Source: Streptomyces kurssanovii
GTDB lineage: Bacteria > Actinomycetota > Actinomycetes > Streptomycetales > Streptomycetaceae
NCBI RefSeq assembly: GCF_014649695.1
Contig: NZ_BMTN01000022.1
Coordinates: 62,001 to 126,000 of the forward strand
Length of the DNA: 64,000 nucleotides
Direction: 5' to 3'
Shown here piece by piece: positions 54,890 to 62,869 of the stretch. Numbering within the stretch: position 1 is the first letter of the stretch; the number at the start of each line of letters is the position of its first letter. The translations under genes were made by a program, and so were the position numbers. The notes under the pieces were generated by a model. The model saw only the letters and a program-made list of their open reading frames with translations, was not told the DNA's origin and ran no database searches.

Positions 54890-55105
54890 GGGGAACCCTT
54901 CGAAGGGCGGCCCCGGCAGCGCGCGCTCCGCGCGCGGACGTCGACTGGGTGTCAGCCGGAGGCCACAGGGGTGGAAACGATGACGAACCTCTGAACGCGG
55001 GCAGCGCCCGCCACCGTGACAGTCATCAATGTCCTCACCTCCTGTTCGTCTTCTTCTCGACGAACCAACACTGTTCCGCCGGGCACGGCTCACTGCCGGG
55101 GCCCG
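54450..55105 (-). repeat. right copy of rsgA 5'/promoter direct repeat
   Basis: Counterpart of 43305-43985 in the same orientation. The promoter-side part is contiguous with the LysE gene region, while the gene-internal end abuts island sequence at ~54450. Because RsgA 3' sequence exists only at the left copy, the two copies together look like the product of recombination between a resident and an incoming rsgA. Confidence 0.8.
54952..55026 (-). CDS. 24-residue leader ORF upstream of rsgA fragment
   Basis: ATG 55026 with GGAGG/GAGGA ribosome matches upstream and TGA at 54954-54952. The peptide is MTVTVAGAARVQRFVIVSTP followed by VASG. Compared with 43809-43880 it has a 3-nt length difference and several codon changes, yet the frame is intact. 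A GC hairpin CGCGCGC-TCC-GCGCGCG (54920-54936) follows, as in the left copy. Confidence 0.6.
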   Translation of the reverse strand: MTVTVAGAARVQRFVIVSTPVASG

Positions 55106-55320
55106 GAACGAGCAGAACGATAGCGGCGCCCCGGGGCGGGGCGCCAGCGATTAATCCGGCCCGTCTTCGCGCGCCGGTTCCCGGCGTCCGGCGGCCTCGG
55201 CTCCGTCTTCGGTTTCGGGGGCCGTCGACCTCGTCGCGCGGGTCGGAAATCGCCTTGACCGGCCGTTCGGCCCGGCAGTTGGATCGGCGCAGTCGGAGTG
55301 CGCCCACCACGGGGGACGTT

Positions 55321-55941
55321 GTGAACGACATCTTGATCTCCGGCGCACTGGCCGGTTTCGGAATCGCCATGCCGGTCGGCGCCGTCACCGTCATGATCCT
55401 CACGCTCTCCGCGCAGACGTCGTTGCGTACGGGACTCGCGGGCGCCATGGGGACGGCGACGGCCGACGGCCTGTACGCGCTGATCGCCGCGTTGACGGGT
55501 GCCGCGCTGGCCGGGCTGCTCCAGCCTGTCGCGCAGCCCATGCGGTGGACGGCCGCGGTCGTGCTGCTCGCCCTCGCGGCGAAGGGACTGGTTGACGCCG
55601 TCCGCCGGTCCCTTGATACCGGGTCGGTACAGCGGGTCGAGGAGAGACGGCCGCTCATCGTCTACTGGCAGTTTCTGGGGCTCACTGTCCTCAACCCGCT
55701 GACCATCGTCTATTTCTCCGCACTGGTGTTGGCCCTCCGCGACGCCGACCGGCCTGCGACGGATGGTTTGTTGTTCGTCGCCGCCGCGTTTGCCGCGTCG
55801 GCCGCCTGGCAGGCGCTGCTCGCCGTCGGCGGGGCGCTGGTCGGCCGTGTTCTCACCAGCGACAAGGGCCGTCTGGGCACAGCGCTCATCGGCAACGGGG
55901 TGATCATCTTCCTGGCGGCCCGTCTGATGTCCAGCGGCTGA
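55321..55941 (+). CDS. LysE-family amino acid exporter
   Basis: 206 residues with about six transmembrane helices. The N-terminal segment ALAGFGIAMPVGAVTVMILT and the central QFLGLTVLNPLTIVYFSALV carry the G-x-x-x-GP-like and NP motifs of LysE/RhtB exporters. The GTG at 55321 has GGGGGA 5 nt upstream. Its 3' part overlaps in antisense with the extended PHP-domain frame, an artefact of the G9 run discussed there. It probably exports an amino acid or derivative. Confidence 0.88.
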   Translation: MNDILISGALAGFGIAMPVGAVTVMILTLSAQTSLRTGLAGAMGTATADGLYALIAALTGAALAGLLQPVAQPMRWTAAVVLLALAAKGLVDAVRRSLDTGSVQRVEERRPLIVYWQFLGLTVLNPLTIVYFSALVLALRDADRPATDGLLFVAAAFAASAAWQALLAVGGALVGRVLTSDKGRLGTALIGNGVIIFLAARLMSSG

Positions 55942-56978
55942 TCAGCCCGCGGCGGGGGGGGGCGCCCGGTCCGGGTCCACTCGAGGACCTCGTCCGCCGT
56001 CCAGGTGTTGACCACCCGCTCCACCGGCACACCGCACTCCTCCGCACGGGCGCAGCCGATGATCTGCCAGTCGAGCTGTCCGGGCGCGTGGGCGTCGGTG
56101 TCGACGGCGAAGAGGACGCCCGTCCGCACGGCGTGGCGCAGCAGCCGTCGCGGTGGATCGCGCCGTTCGGGGCGGCTGTTGATCTCCAGGGCGGTGCCGT
56201 GCTCGGCGCAGGCACCGAACACCTCGTCCGCGTCGAACTGCGACTCGGGCCGGGTGCCGCGGCCGCCGGTGACGAGTCGTCCGGTGCAGTGGCCGAGAAC
56301 GTCGGTGAGCGGGTTCTCGACGGCGCGGACCATCCGCCGGGTCATCGCGGCGGAGTCCATGCGGAGTTTGGAGTGGACGGACGCGACGACGAGGTCGAGG
56401 CGGTCCAGGAGTTCGGGGTCCTGGTCGAGGCTGCCGTCCGGGAGGATGTCGCACTCGATGCCGGTGAGGAGCCTGAAGGGCGCCCACTCCTTGTTGAGTT
56501 CGGCCACGACGTCGAGCTGGGCGCGCAGCCGTTCCGCGGTGAGTCCTCCTGCGACGGTGAGGGTGGGCGAGTGGTCGGTGAGAACGGCCCACTCGTGACC
56601 GAGCGCGGCTGCCGCACGGCCCATCTCGTCGATGGGGCTTCCGCCGTCCGACCAGTCGGAGTGCAGGTGGCAGTCACCGCGCAGCGCGGCGCGCAGGGTG
56701 CTGCCGCCGTCGGCGAGCGGCGTGCCTGCCTCGTCCTCGAGTCGCTGGAGATAGGCGGGGGTGCCGCCGGCGAGGGCCTCCTCGATCACCCGGGCGGTCT
56801 TGGGGCCGATTCCCTTGATCTTGACGAGTGTTCCGGCCTTGGCGTGGTCGGCGATCTCCTGCGCGTCGAGTTCGGCGAGGGCCGCGGCGGCGGTACGGAA
56901 GGCGCGTACGCGGTAGGTCTCCGCGAGTGAGCGCTCCAGGAGAAACGCCACCCGGTTCAGAGCCTCGACCGGTTCCAT
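55710..56978 (-). CDS. PHP-domain phosphoesterase with helix-hairpin-helix (PolX C-terminal-like); 3' end doubtful
   Basis: 422 residues as read. The N terminus resembles the PolX HhH region (NRVAFLLERSLAETYRVRAF, GTLVKIKGIGPKTARVIEEA). The PHP domain has metal ligands in LRGDCHLHSDWSDGGS, VLTDHSPTL, LTGIECDI, VVASVHSKL and AVDTDAHAPGQLDW. After VVNTWTADEVLEWTRTGR a run of nine C on this strand (G 55954-55962) leads into ~80 residues antisense to lysE that look non-coding. One base more or fewer would end the protein at a TGA at 55942-55944, the likely true end. Start ATG 56978 with GGGAGG 5 nt upstream. Confidence 0.82.
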   Translation of the reverse strand: MEPVEALNRVAFLLERSLAETYRVRAFRTAAAALAELDAQEIADHAKAGTLVKIKGIGPKTARVIEEALAGGTPAYLQRLEDEAGTPLADGGSTLRAALRGDCHLHSDWSDGGSPIDEMGRAAAALGHEWAVLTDHSPTLTVAGGLTAERLRAQLDVVAELNKEWAPFRLLTGIECDILPDGSLDQDPELLDRLDLVVASVHSKLRMDSAAMTRRMVRAVENPLTDVLGHCTGRLVTGGRGTRPESQFDADEVFGACAEHGTALEINSRPERRDPPRRLLRHAVRTGVLFAVDTDAHAPGQLDWQIIGCARAEECGVPVERVVNTWTADEVLEWTRTGRPPPPRADQPLDIRRAARKMITPLPMSAVPRRPLSLVRTRPTSAPPTASSACQAADAANAAATNNKPSVAGRSASRRANTSAEK

Positions 56979-57309
56979 CGTCACCTCCCTGGGTCCTCAG
57001 CTCAGTGAACCCCGATGCCGGCCGCTCGTCCAACGCGCAGCGACACAGGCCTGAACAGCACCACACCTTTCAATCAACGGTTCAAGAATTCGCGAGCCTT
57101 ATATTCAATTGATCAACAACCTGGAACGTCTTTCTTCGGCCGATTCGGTGAGCTACTGAACCGCTGGTCAGCATCACCCACCCGGTCACCGCCTGCCCTC
57201 GGAGCATCACCTGAAGTGACCGAATCCGTGCACAGGGCCAAGCGTTCTTCACCGCGGTGAGTAAGACTCCGTCCGATTTCCGAAACAACGACCCCAGGGA
57301 GTGTTCGAA
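56979..57309. promoter_or_regulatory. AT-richer divergent region upstream of the SSI-type inhibitor
   Basis: 331 bp between divergent PHP and inhibitor genes. It is AT-rich for this genome at 57065-57125 (TTCAATCAACGGTTCAAGAA, TTATATTCAATTGATCAAC), where TATATT and surrounding TTGA elements could be promoter hexamers. GGGAG at about 57296-57301 is the inhibitor's ribosome site. No gene recognised. Confidence 0.5.
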
Positions 57310-57747
57310 ATGCGGTACATCGCCAGAGGCCTCGCGCTCGCAGCCACCACCACGCTGGCTCTCGTCGCGGCGCCCGCCGTGGGCAGCGCGAACACCGCGC
57401 AGCCCGGCCCGGACAGGCTGTACCCGCCGTCGGCCCTCGTGCTGACCGTCACGACAGGGGAAGACGCGGCGGCCGGAACGGTGCTGCGCGCGGTGACGCT
57501 GAGCTGCACGCCCACGGCGACCGGCACCCACCCCGCCGCGAACGCCGCCTGCGCCGAACTCCGCGCCGCGGACGGCGCGTTCGACGCCATCACCACACGG
57601 GACCCGAGCGTCGTCTGCACCAAGCAGTGGGATCCGGTGACGGTGACCGTGGACGGCGTGTGGAACGGCACGCGCGTCGACTACGCCCACACCTTCGGCA
57701 ACTCGTGCATCCGAAGCAGCGGCAGCGGCGTGCTCTTCGACTTCTGA
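57310..57747 (+). CDS. subtilisin inhibitor-like (SSI family) secreted protease inhibitor
   Basis: 145 residues. A signal peptide (ARGLALAATTTLALVAAPAV, cleavage near residue 26) precedes an SSI domain: LYPPSALVLTVTTGEDAAAG, LRAVTLSCTPTATGTHPAAN, VVCTKQWDPVTVTVDGVWNG and the C terminus NSCIRSSGSGVLFDF. Four Cys (66, 81, 103, 133) form the two family disulfides. By alignment with SSI (C-P-M-V-Y-D-P) the P1-P1' bond would be K105-Q106, predicting inhibition of trypsin-like more than subtilisin-like proteases. It could restrain secreted proteases such as the subtilase at 36757-40500. Confidence 0.93.
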   Translation: MRYIARGLALAATTTLALVAAPAVGSANTAQPGPDRLYPPSALVLTVTTGEDAAAGTVLRAVTLSCTPTATGTHPAANAACAELRAADGAFDAITTRDPSVVCTKQWDPVTVTVDGVWNGTRVDYAHTFGNSCIRSSGSGVLFDF

Positions 57748-57752
57748 GGCGG

Positions 57753-57787
57753 CTGGGCGGCCACGGCGCAACGCCGTGGCCGCCCAG
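57753..57787. terminator. bidirectional terminator with 16-bp stem
   Basis: CTGGGCGGCCACGGCG (57753-57768), loop CAA, then CGCCGTGGCCGCCCAG (57772-57787): a perfect 16-bp stem between the stops of the convergent inhibitor gene and the membrane-protein gene, 5 nt from each. Confidence 0.9.
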
Positions 57788-57791
57788 GGGC

Positions 57792-58577
57792 TCAGACGCC
57801 CGGCGGCATCCGCGAGGGACGGCCGGCGCCCCGGGTGAGCACGTAACCGCAGACGCCGGCGAGCGCCGCGAGCAGACCGCCGGCACTGGTCCAGATCCAG
57901 CGGTCGGACCACCGGCCGGACGACCGGTCCAGCGCCGCCTGTTCCTCGTTGCGCCGCTCGTCGGCGGAGACGCCCGGCACCAGCGGCTCGGCGAGCGCGC
58001 CGTCGACCGCGTACGCCCCGCCCGCGTCCTTGGACACCGCCTCGACCTCGGCGGCGACGGGGAGGCCGAGGTCCTCCTCCGGGAGACCGGTCACGGTCAG
58101 GCGTACGTAGTAACTGCCGGGCAGCGGGTCGTCGGCCCACGGCTCCGCCAGCGACCGGACGGTCCGCAGTGTGCACGACAGGTCCACCGACGTGGCGTCG
58201 ACGGCCGCCGTCCGGGCCTGCATGCCGTACATGCAGGCCTGGCGGCGGCGCAGCCCGTCGTAGACGTCGATCCGCCACGTCGAGGCGCCGTGCCGCTCGG
58301 CCGAGTCGGGCAGCGTGACCCGGGCCTTGACGGTGGGCCGCTGCTCCGCGTCGGCGGGGAACACCCAGTACAGGTAGTCGCCGCTCGACGCGTTCGCCGT
58401 GGCCTTCTGGTCCTGCTCGATCGGGGTGGCCGTACGGAAGGTGGTGCCGGCCTCCGTGGGGGCCCGGCCGTCACCGTCAGGGCCGGGTGACGGGCTGTCC
58501 GCCAGGGCGGCGGCCGCCGGGCCGAACAGCGCGGCGGCGGTCAGCGCGCCGACCGTCAGTATGCGTGCCATACGCAT
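57792..58577 (-). CDS. secreted protein with C-terminal membrane anchor, coupled to VWA gene
   Basis: 261 residues. A signal peptide (ILTVGALTAAALFGPAAAAL) and Asp/Gly linker precede a beta-rich extracellular domain (SGDYLYWVFPADAEQRPTVK, ASTWRIDVYDGLRRRQACMY, GSYYVRLTVTGLPEEDLGLP) and a C-terminal helix (IWTSAGGLLAALAGVCGYVL) with a basic tail. The start overlaps the VWA gene's stop by one base (TGATG), so it is co-translated. The domain resembles the C-terminal part of the VWA protein, suggesting a surface partner. Function unknown. Confidence 0.8.
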   Translation of the reverse strand: MRMARILTVGALTAAALFGPAAAALADSPSPGPDGDGRAPTEAGTTFRTATPIEQDQKATANASSGDYLYWVFPADAEQRPTVKARVTLPDSAERHGASTWRIDVYDGLRRRQACMYGMQARTAAVDATSVDLSCTLRTVRSLAEPWADDPLPGSYYVRLTVTGLPEEDLGLPVAAEVEAVSKDAGGAYAVDGALAEPLVPGVSADERRNEEQAALDRSSGRWSDRWIWTSAGGLLAALAGVCGYVLTRGAGRPSRMPPGV

Positions 58578-59851
58578 CAGTTGGTCCTCCAGACGGCGAT
58601 ACGCCAGCGCGAGACCCAGCCCCAGAGCAGACCGGCGACGAAGCCGGCCAGTACCAGGACACCCAGCAGCCACCATCCGCGCCCGAGGCCGAACGCGGCC
58701 ACGTCGGAGGCCGCTTCGGGTGCGCCGACCACGTCCACGGTGAGTTCCACGGGCAGTCCGGGCTCGGTCTTGACGGCGGGCGGCGCGGAGAAGGAGTTGC
58801 TCACCTGGAGGCACACGGTCTCCGCGGCGAGCTTGACGTCGTCGGCGTCCTCGAGCTCCGGCTTCGGGTAGCGAAGACCGGTCGAGATCAGATCGGTACG
58901 GCCGTCGCCGGCCTCGGAGCCGCGGACGATCTCACGGCCGTGGACGGTGACGGCACGCAGCAGCACACCGTAGTCCTTGTTCACCGCGCGGTCGGCACCG
59001 ACGCTGACGGAGGCACGCAGTTCCTGGCCGGGCAGCACGCCCACCCGGTACCAGCGGTGCTCGCCGAACTTCTCGCGGTCCGTGTACAGACCCGGCTCGA
59101 GCTGCGGCGCGTCGCGGCACTGCCCGGCGCCCTGCGTGGCGACGGGCGTCACCACCGGGTCGGCCGCCCGGTCGACCAACTGGCTCACGCGGTCGGAGAG
59201 CTCGTCGGTGTGCTGGACGGACGTGTACGTGCCGCCGGTGGCCTCCGCGATACAGCTGAGCTGGGCGCGGGTCTTGGCGTCGGGCACCAGGCCGAGGGTG
59301 TCGATCACGAGATGGATGCCCTTGGCCGCGATCTCCCGCGCGACCTCGCACGGATCGAGCGGTGCGCAGGTGTCCTCGCCGTCGGTGATGAGCACGATCC
59401 TGCGGGTGGCGTCACCGCCTTCCAGATCTTCCGCCGCACCCAGCAGCGCCGGGCCGATCGGTGTCCACCCGGTGGGCGCGAGGGTGGCGACGGCGGTCTT
59501 CGCCTCCGTCCGGTCGAGCGGCCCCACGGGGTAGAGCTGCCGGGTGTCCTTGCAGCCACGCTTGCGGTCGTCACCGGGATAGTCGGCGCCGAGGGTGCGG
59601 ATACCGAGCCGCACCTCTTCCGGAACGGCGTCCAGCACCTCGTTGAACGCCTGCTTCGCGGCGGCCATACGGCTCTTGCCGTCGATGTCGCGGGTGCGCA
59701 TCGATCCGCTGACGTCGAGCACGAGCTCGACCTTGGGGGATTCCTTCGCCACCGGTTCATCGGCGGCGGCGATCCCTGTCGGGAACAGCCCGGCGACCAG
59801 GACTGCGAGAAGGACGCAGATCCGGGCCGCGGGCCGTCTTCTTATGATCAT
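58577..59851 (-). CDS. secreted VWA-domain protein with C-terminal membrane helix
   Basis: 424 residues. A signal peptide (RICVLLAVLVAGLFPTGIAA) precedes a von Willebrand A domain with a MIDAS motif (ELVLDVSGSMRTRDIDGKSR, TGWTPIGPALLGAAEDL, VLITDGEDTCAPLDPCEVA), then an Ig-like beta domain (GQELRASVSVGADRAVNKDY) and a C-terminal helix (GWWLLGVLVLAGFVAGLLWG). VWA domains bind protein ligands via Mg2+. There is no Shine-Dalgarno in front of ATG 59851; a -10-like TACGAT lies immediately upstream, so the mRNA may be leaderless. It is coupled to the downstream anchor-protein gene. Confidence 0.87.
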   Translation of the reverse strand: MIIRRRPAARICVLLAVLVAGLFPTGIAAADEPVAKESPKVELVLDVSGSMRTRDIDGKSRMAAAKQAFNEVLDAVPEEVRLGIRTLGADYPGDDRKRGCKDTRQLYPVGPLDRTEAKTAVATLAPTGWTPIGPALLGAAEDLEGGDATRRIVLITDGEDTCAPLDPCEVAREIAAKGIHLVIDTLGLVPDAKTRAQLSCIAEATGGTYTSVQHTDELSDRVSQLVDRAADPVVTPVATQGAGQCRDAPQLEPGLYTDREKFGEHRWYRVGVLPGQELRASVSVGADRAVNKDYGVLLRAVTVHGREIVRGSEAGDGRTDLISTGLRYPKPELEDADDVKLAAETVCLQVSNSFSAPPAVKTEPGLPVELTVDVVGAPEAASDVAAFGLGRGWWLLGVLVLAGFVAGLLWGWVSRWRIAVWRTN

Positions 59852-59857
59852 CCGCGG

Positions 59858-59863
59858 ATCGTA
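59858..59863 (-). promoter_or_regulatory. candidate -10 element for leaderless VWA transcript
   Basis: TACGAT on the minus strand, 6 nt before the start ATG (59851). A TTTGGT hexamer (59882-59887) lies 18 nt further upstream. The geometry would place the transcription start at or next to the A of ATG. Confidence 0.45.
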
Positions 59864-60118
59864 TTGACGATCTCCAAGGGAACCAAAACGGGACGGTGTT
59901 GAAGCCGCGTGCGCGCCGCCGCATCGCCTCGGCGGTGCCGACGCACTCCCGTTGTCCTTCGCGCTGCCCGGGCCGGGTAACCCCCCGGGGCGGCTGCACC
60001 GCCCCCGGGAGTGCCCGCACTCCAGGTAACCGCTCGTCCCTGCGGTGAGCGAGACACCAGCGAGAGGTGTGCCGCCGGTACATCCCTTCCGCGGCGGGCA
60101 GGCCGTACGGTCGAAGAC

Positions 60119-60976
60119 ATGGACAACCGTGAGGAGGTCCGCGAGTTCCTCTCCTCGCGGCGGGCGAAGACCATCCTGGAGCAGGTCGACCCGCCGGCCG
60201 GTCCCCGACGGCGTGTGCCCGGGCTTCGCAGGAGCGAGGTGGCCGCGCCGGCCGACATGAGCGTCGAGTACTACGCGAAGCTGGAGCGCGGCAACCTGGC
60301 CGGCGCCTCCCCCGCCGTCCTGGAGACCGCCGCCCGCGCCCTGCGGCTGGACGACGCCGAACGCGCCCACCTCCTGCACCTGGCCCAAGCCGCCGACGGC
60401 TCCGACGCCCTCACCCGCCCCCGGCGCCGCGCCGCCACCCGGCAGTGGACCCCGCACCACAGCCTGCAGTGGACCCTCGGCGCGATCACGGCCGGGCCCG
60501 CAGTCGTGACCAACGGCCGCATGGACGTCCTGGCGGCCAACCCTCTCGCCCGTGCCTTCTACGCCGACATGTTCACGAACGGGGACAACCAGCGGAACCA
60601 GAAGGACTGCGCCTGCTCGCCTCCCTCGCCGCCACCGAGAAGGGGGCCCCGCAGCGCGTCACTCCACCGTCTGAAGCATCCCGCACCCCACCGGCCCGCG
60701 CGGACGCCGTCATGCGCGGCACATGCCGCCCGCACACGAGCAGAAGGAGACAAGCCGTGCAGAAAGCAGCCGAGCACGAATACGCGGCGGTACGGCGGTG
60801 AGCCGCATTTTGGTGACCGGCTCGACGGACGGCCTGGGCCGGGCCACCGCGGAGGCGCTGCTCACCGCCGGACACCATGTGGTGGTACACGCCCGCAACC
60901 CTCAGCGGGCAACCGCTCTGCGGCCGCTGCTCGACCGCGGCGCGGACGCCGTCACGGGCGACCTCACCGAGCGTGA
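60119..60976 (+). pseudogene. XRE-family (MmyB-like) regulator, truncated by frame disruption
   Basis: The first ~160 residues are an MmyB-type regulator: FLSSRRAKTILEQVDPPAGP, an XRE helix-turn-helix (SVEYYAKLERGNLAGASPAV) and the start of the PAS-like domain (QWTLGAITAGPAVVTNGRMD, VLAANPLARAFYADMFTNG). After ~60590 the expected domain (normally ~120 more residues) is replaced by Pro/Arg-rich out-of-frame sequence that runs over the next gene to 60976. An internal deletion plus frameshift is the simplest explanation. DNA binding may persist, but ligand sensing is lost. Confidence 0.75.
60757..60801 (+). CDS. 14-residue ORF coupled to the SDR gene
   Basis: GTG 60757 with AGAAGGAGA 6 nt upstream encodes QKAAEHEYAAVRR after the start and ends TGA, overlapping the SDR GTG by 4 bp (GTGA). 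The ribosome site is far stronger than that of the SDR gene. It could be a translational-coupling leader, or the stump of a gene removed by deletion together with the 3' end of the XRE regulator. Confidence 0.45.
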   Translation: MQKAAEHEYAAVRR

Positions 60977-61523
60977 CGCCGTACGGCGGATCGCCGCCGA
61001 GCTGAACGATGCCGACCCGCCGGACGCGGTCGTCCACAACGCCGGTGTATGGAGCGGGCGGGCCGTCATGCCGGTCAACATCATCGCCCCCTACCTGCTC
61101 ACAGCCCTGCTGCCGGCGCCGCGCCGACTGGTGTACCTGAGCAGCGGCTCCCATTTCAGCGGGCGCCCGGACGTGCGGAGAGTCGACTGGGCCGGCGCCG
61201 GCGCGGGCTCCTACGCGGACAGCAAACTGTTCGTCACCACGCTCGCCGCCGCCGTGGCCCGCCTGCGACCCGATGTGCGGAGCAATGCGGTCGACCCAGG
61301 CTGGGTGCCGACCAGGATGGGCGGTCCGGGCGCACCGGACGATCTCGAACTCGGGCATGTGACACAGGAGTGGCTCGCCACCAGCGACGAGCCCGAGGCT
61401 CTGACCACGGGCGGCTACTGGTACCACCAGAAGCTCAGGCAGCCGCACCGCGCCGTCCACGACGAGGCTTTCCAGGACCAGCTCCTCGAGGCACTGGCCG
61501 AGGAGACCGGCACGGCGCTGTGA
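60798..61523 (+). CDS. short-chain dehydrogenase/reductase
   Basis: 241 residues with an SDR Rossmann fold: SRILVTGSTDGLGRATAEAL (TGxxxGxG cofactor site), DAVVHNAGVWSGRAVMPVNI (NAG), LVYLSSGSHF with the catalytic Ser, and SYADSKLFVTTLAAAVARL with the Y-x3-K pair. It reduces or oxidises a carbonyl/alcohol with NAD(P)(H). Similar genes commonly follow MmyB-like XRE regulators in Streptomyces, as here. GTG 60798 overlaps the small ORF's stop. Confidence 0.87.
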   Translation: MSRILVTGSTDGLGRATAEALLTAGHHVVVHARNPQRATALRPLLDRGADAVTGDLTERDAVRRIAAELNDADPPDAVVHNAGVWSGRAVMPVNIIAPYLLTALLPAPRRLVYLSSGSHFSGRPDVRRVDWAGAGAGSYADSKLFVTTLAAAVARLRPDVRSNAVDPGWVPTRMGGPGAPDDLELGHVTQEWLATSDEPEALTTGGYWYHQKLRQPHRAVHDEAFQDQLLEALAEETGTAL

Positions 61524-61645
61524 AAGGGGCGCGGTGAGGACACCCGTTCCGGGCGCCCGCTCCGGACGCCCTCCGCACGCCGCCGGGCAGGCCGGCCCGG
61601 ACGAACCGGGCCACGCCCGAAGGGCGTCACGCCCCCGCGGTCGCG

Positions 61646-62863
61646 TCAGGTCGGGGTTGACGCCGTGTCGGGCGTCTTCAGGGGCACGGCGGGCTCCTTC
61701 GGTGCCGGCGCCGGCGTCCGCAGGAAGCGGCGTCCGATCGGCTCCGTCCACCGCGCCGTCAGCGGCCCGATGATCACAAGGATCAGGACGTACGCCGTGG
61801 CCAGCGGCCCGATCCGGGGCTCGACCCCGACCGCGAGGCCGGCGATGACGATCGAGAACTCACCGCGGGCGACCAGCGTGCCACCCGCACGCAGCCGCCC
61901 GCGCGGCCCGATGCCCGCGCGACGCGCCGCGTACCAGCCGGTGCCGATCTTCGTCAGTGTGGTGACGACGGCCAGGATCAGCGCGGGGACGAGGACCGGC
62001 GGAATGTCCGCCGGGTCGGTCGACAGCCCGAAGAAGACGAAGAAGACCGCGGCGAACAGGTCCCGCAGGGGCGCGAGAAGGTTGTGCGCGCCTTCCGCGA
62101 CCTCGCCGGAGAGCGCGATGCCGACGAGGAACGCGCCGACGGCGGCGGAGACCTGGAGTTCCTGCGCGATGCCGGCGACGAAGAGCGTCAGGCCGAGGAC
62201 GACCAGCAGCAGCATCTCCGGGTTGTCGGAGGAGACGGCCCGGCTGATGAGCCGGCCGTGGCGCAGTGCGACGTAGAGGACGATGCTGACGGTGCCGAGC
62301 GAGATGAGCAGGGTGAGGCTGCCGCCGGCGAGGCTGAGGCCGGCGAGCAGGGCCGTCAGCAGCGGCAGGTAGACGGCCATCGCGAGGTCCTCGATGACGA
62401 GGACACCGAGGATGACGGGCGTTTCACGGTTGCCGAGCCTGCCGAGATCGCCGAGGACCTTGGCGATGACGCCGGACGACGAGATCCAAGTGACGCCGGC
62501 GAGCGCGACGGCGGCCACCGGACCCCACCCGAGGATCAGTGCGGCCACCGCGCCGGGGAGGGCGTTGAGGACGAAGTCGACGATGCCGGAGGGGTACTGG
62601 GTCTTGAGGTTGGTGACGAGTTCGGAGGCGCTGTACTCGAGGCCGAGGAGCAGCAGCAGGAGGATGACGCCTATCTCGGCGCCCGTGGCGATGAACTCCT
62701 CGCTGGCGTTCATGGGCAGCAGCCCGCCGTGGCCGAAGGCCAAGCCGGCGAGCAGGTAGAGCGGGATGGGTGAGAACCCGATGCGTCCGGCGAGCCGGCC
62801 GAGCAGGCCCAGGGCGAGGATGATCGCGCCGAGTTCGATGAGCATCGCGGTGGTGTCGTGCAC
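61646..62863 (-). CDS. CPA2-family cation:proton antiporter (KefB/KhtU-like)
   Basis: 405 residues, about 12 transmembrane helices of the Na+/H+ exchanger (KefB-like) domain: LIELGAIILALGLLGRLAGR, VTWISSSGVIAKVLGDLGRL, PVILGVLVIEDLAMAVYLPL (the ED pair of CPA2 exchangers), SAAVGAFLVGIALSGEVAEG and GGTLVARGEFSIVIAGLAVG. There is no C-terminal TrkA domain; that role is supplied by the separate gene 6 bp upstream. GTG 62863 has GGAGGA 9 nt upstream. Probably K+(Na+)/H+ exchange in pH or ion homeostasis. Confidence 0.92.
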   Translation of the reverse strand: MHDTTAMLIELGAIILALGLLGRLAGRIGFSPIPLYLLAGLAFGHGGLLPMNASEEFIATGAEIGVILLLLLLGLEYSASELVTNLKTQYPSGIVDFVLNALPGAVAALILGWGPVAAVALAGVTWISSSGVIAKVLGDLGRLGNRETPVILGVLVIEDLAMAVYLPLLTALLAGLSLAGGSLTLLISLGTVSIVLYVALRHGRLISRAVSSDNPEMLLLVVLGLTLFVAGIAQELQVSAAVGAFLVGIALSGEVAEGAHNLLAPLRDLFAAVFFVFFGLSTDPADIPPVLVPALILAVVTTLTKIGTGWYAARRAGIGPRGRLRAGGTLVARGEFSIVIAGLAVGVEPRIGPLATAYVLILVIIGPLTARWTEPIGRRFLRTPAPAPKEPAVPLKTPDTASTPT

Positions 62864-62869
62864 GGGTGG

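Noticed and set aside
43305-55105. Integrative plasmid or prophage between the rsgA copies
   Set aside because: No integrase, excisionase, replication or phage genes and no tRNA-derived attachment site; recombination between rsgA homologues explains the repeats.
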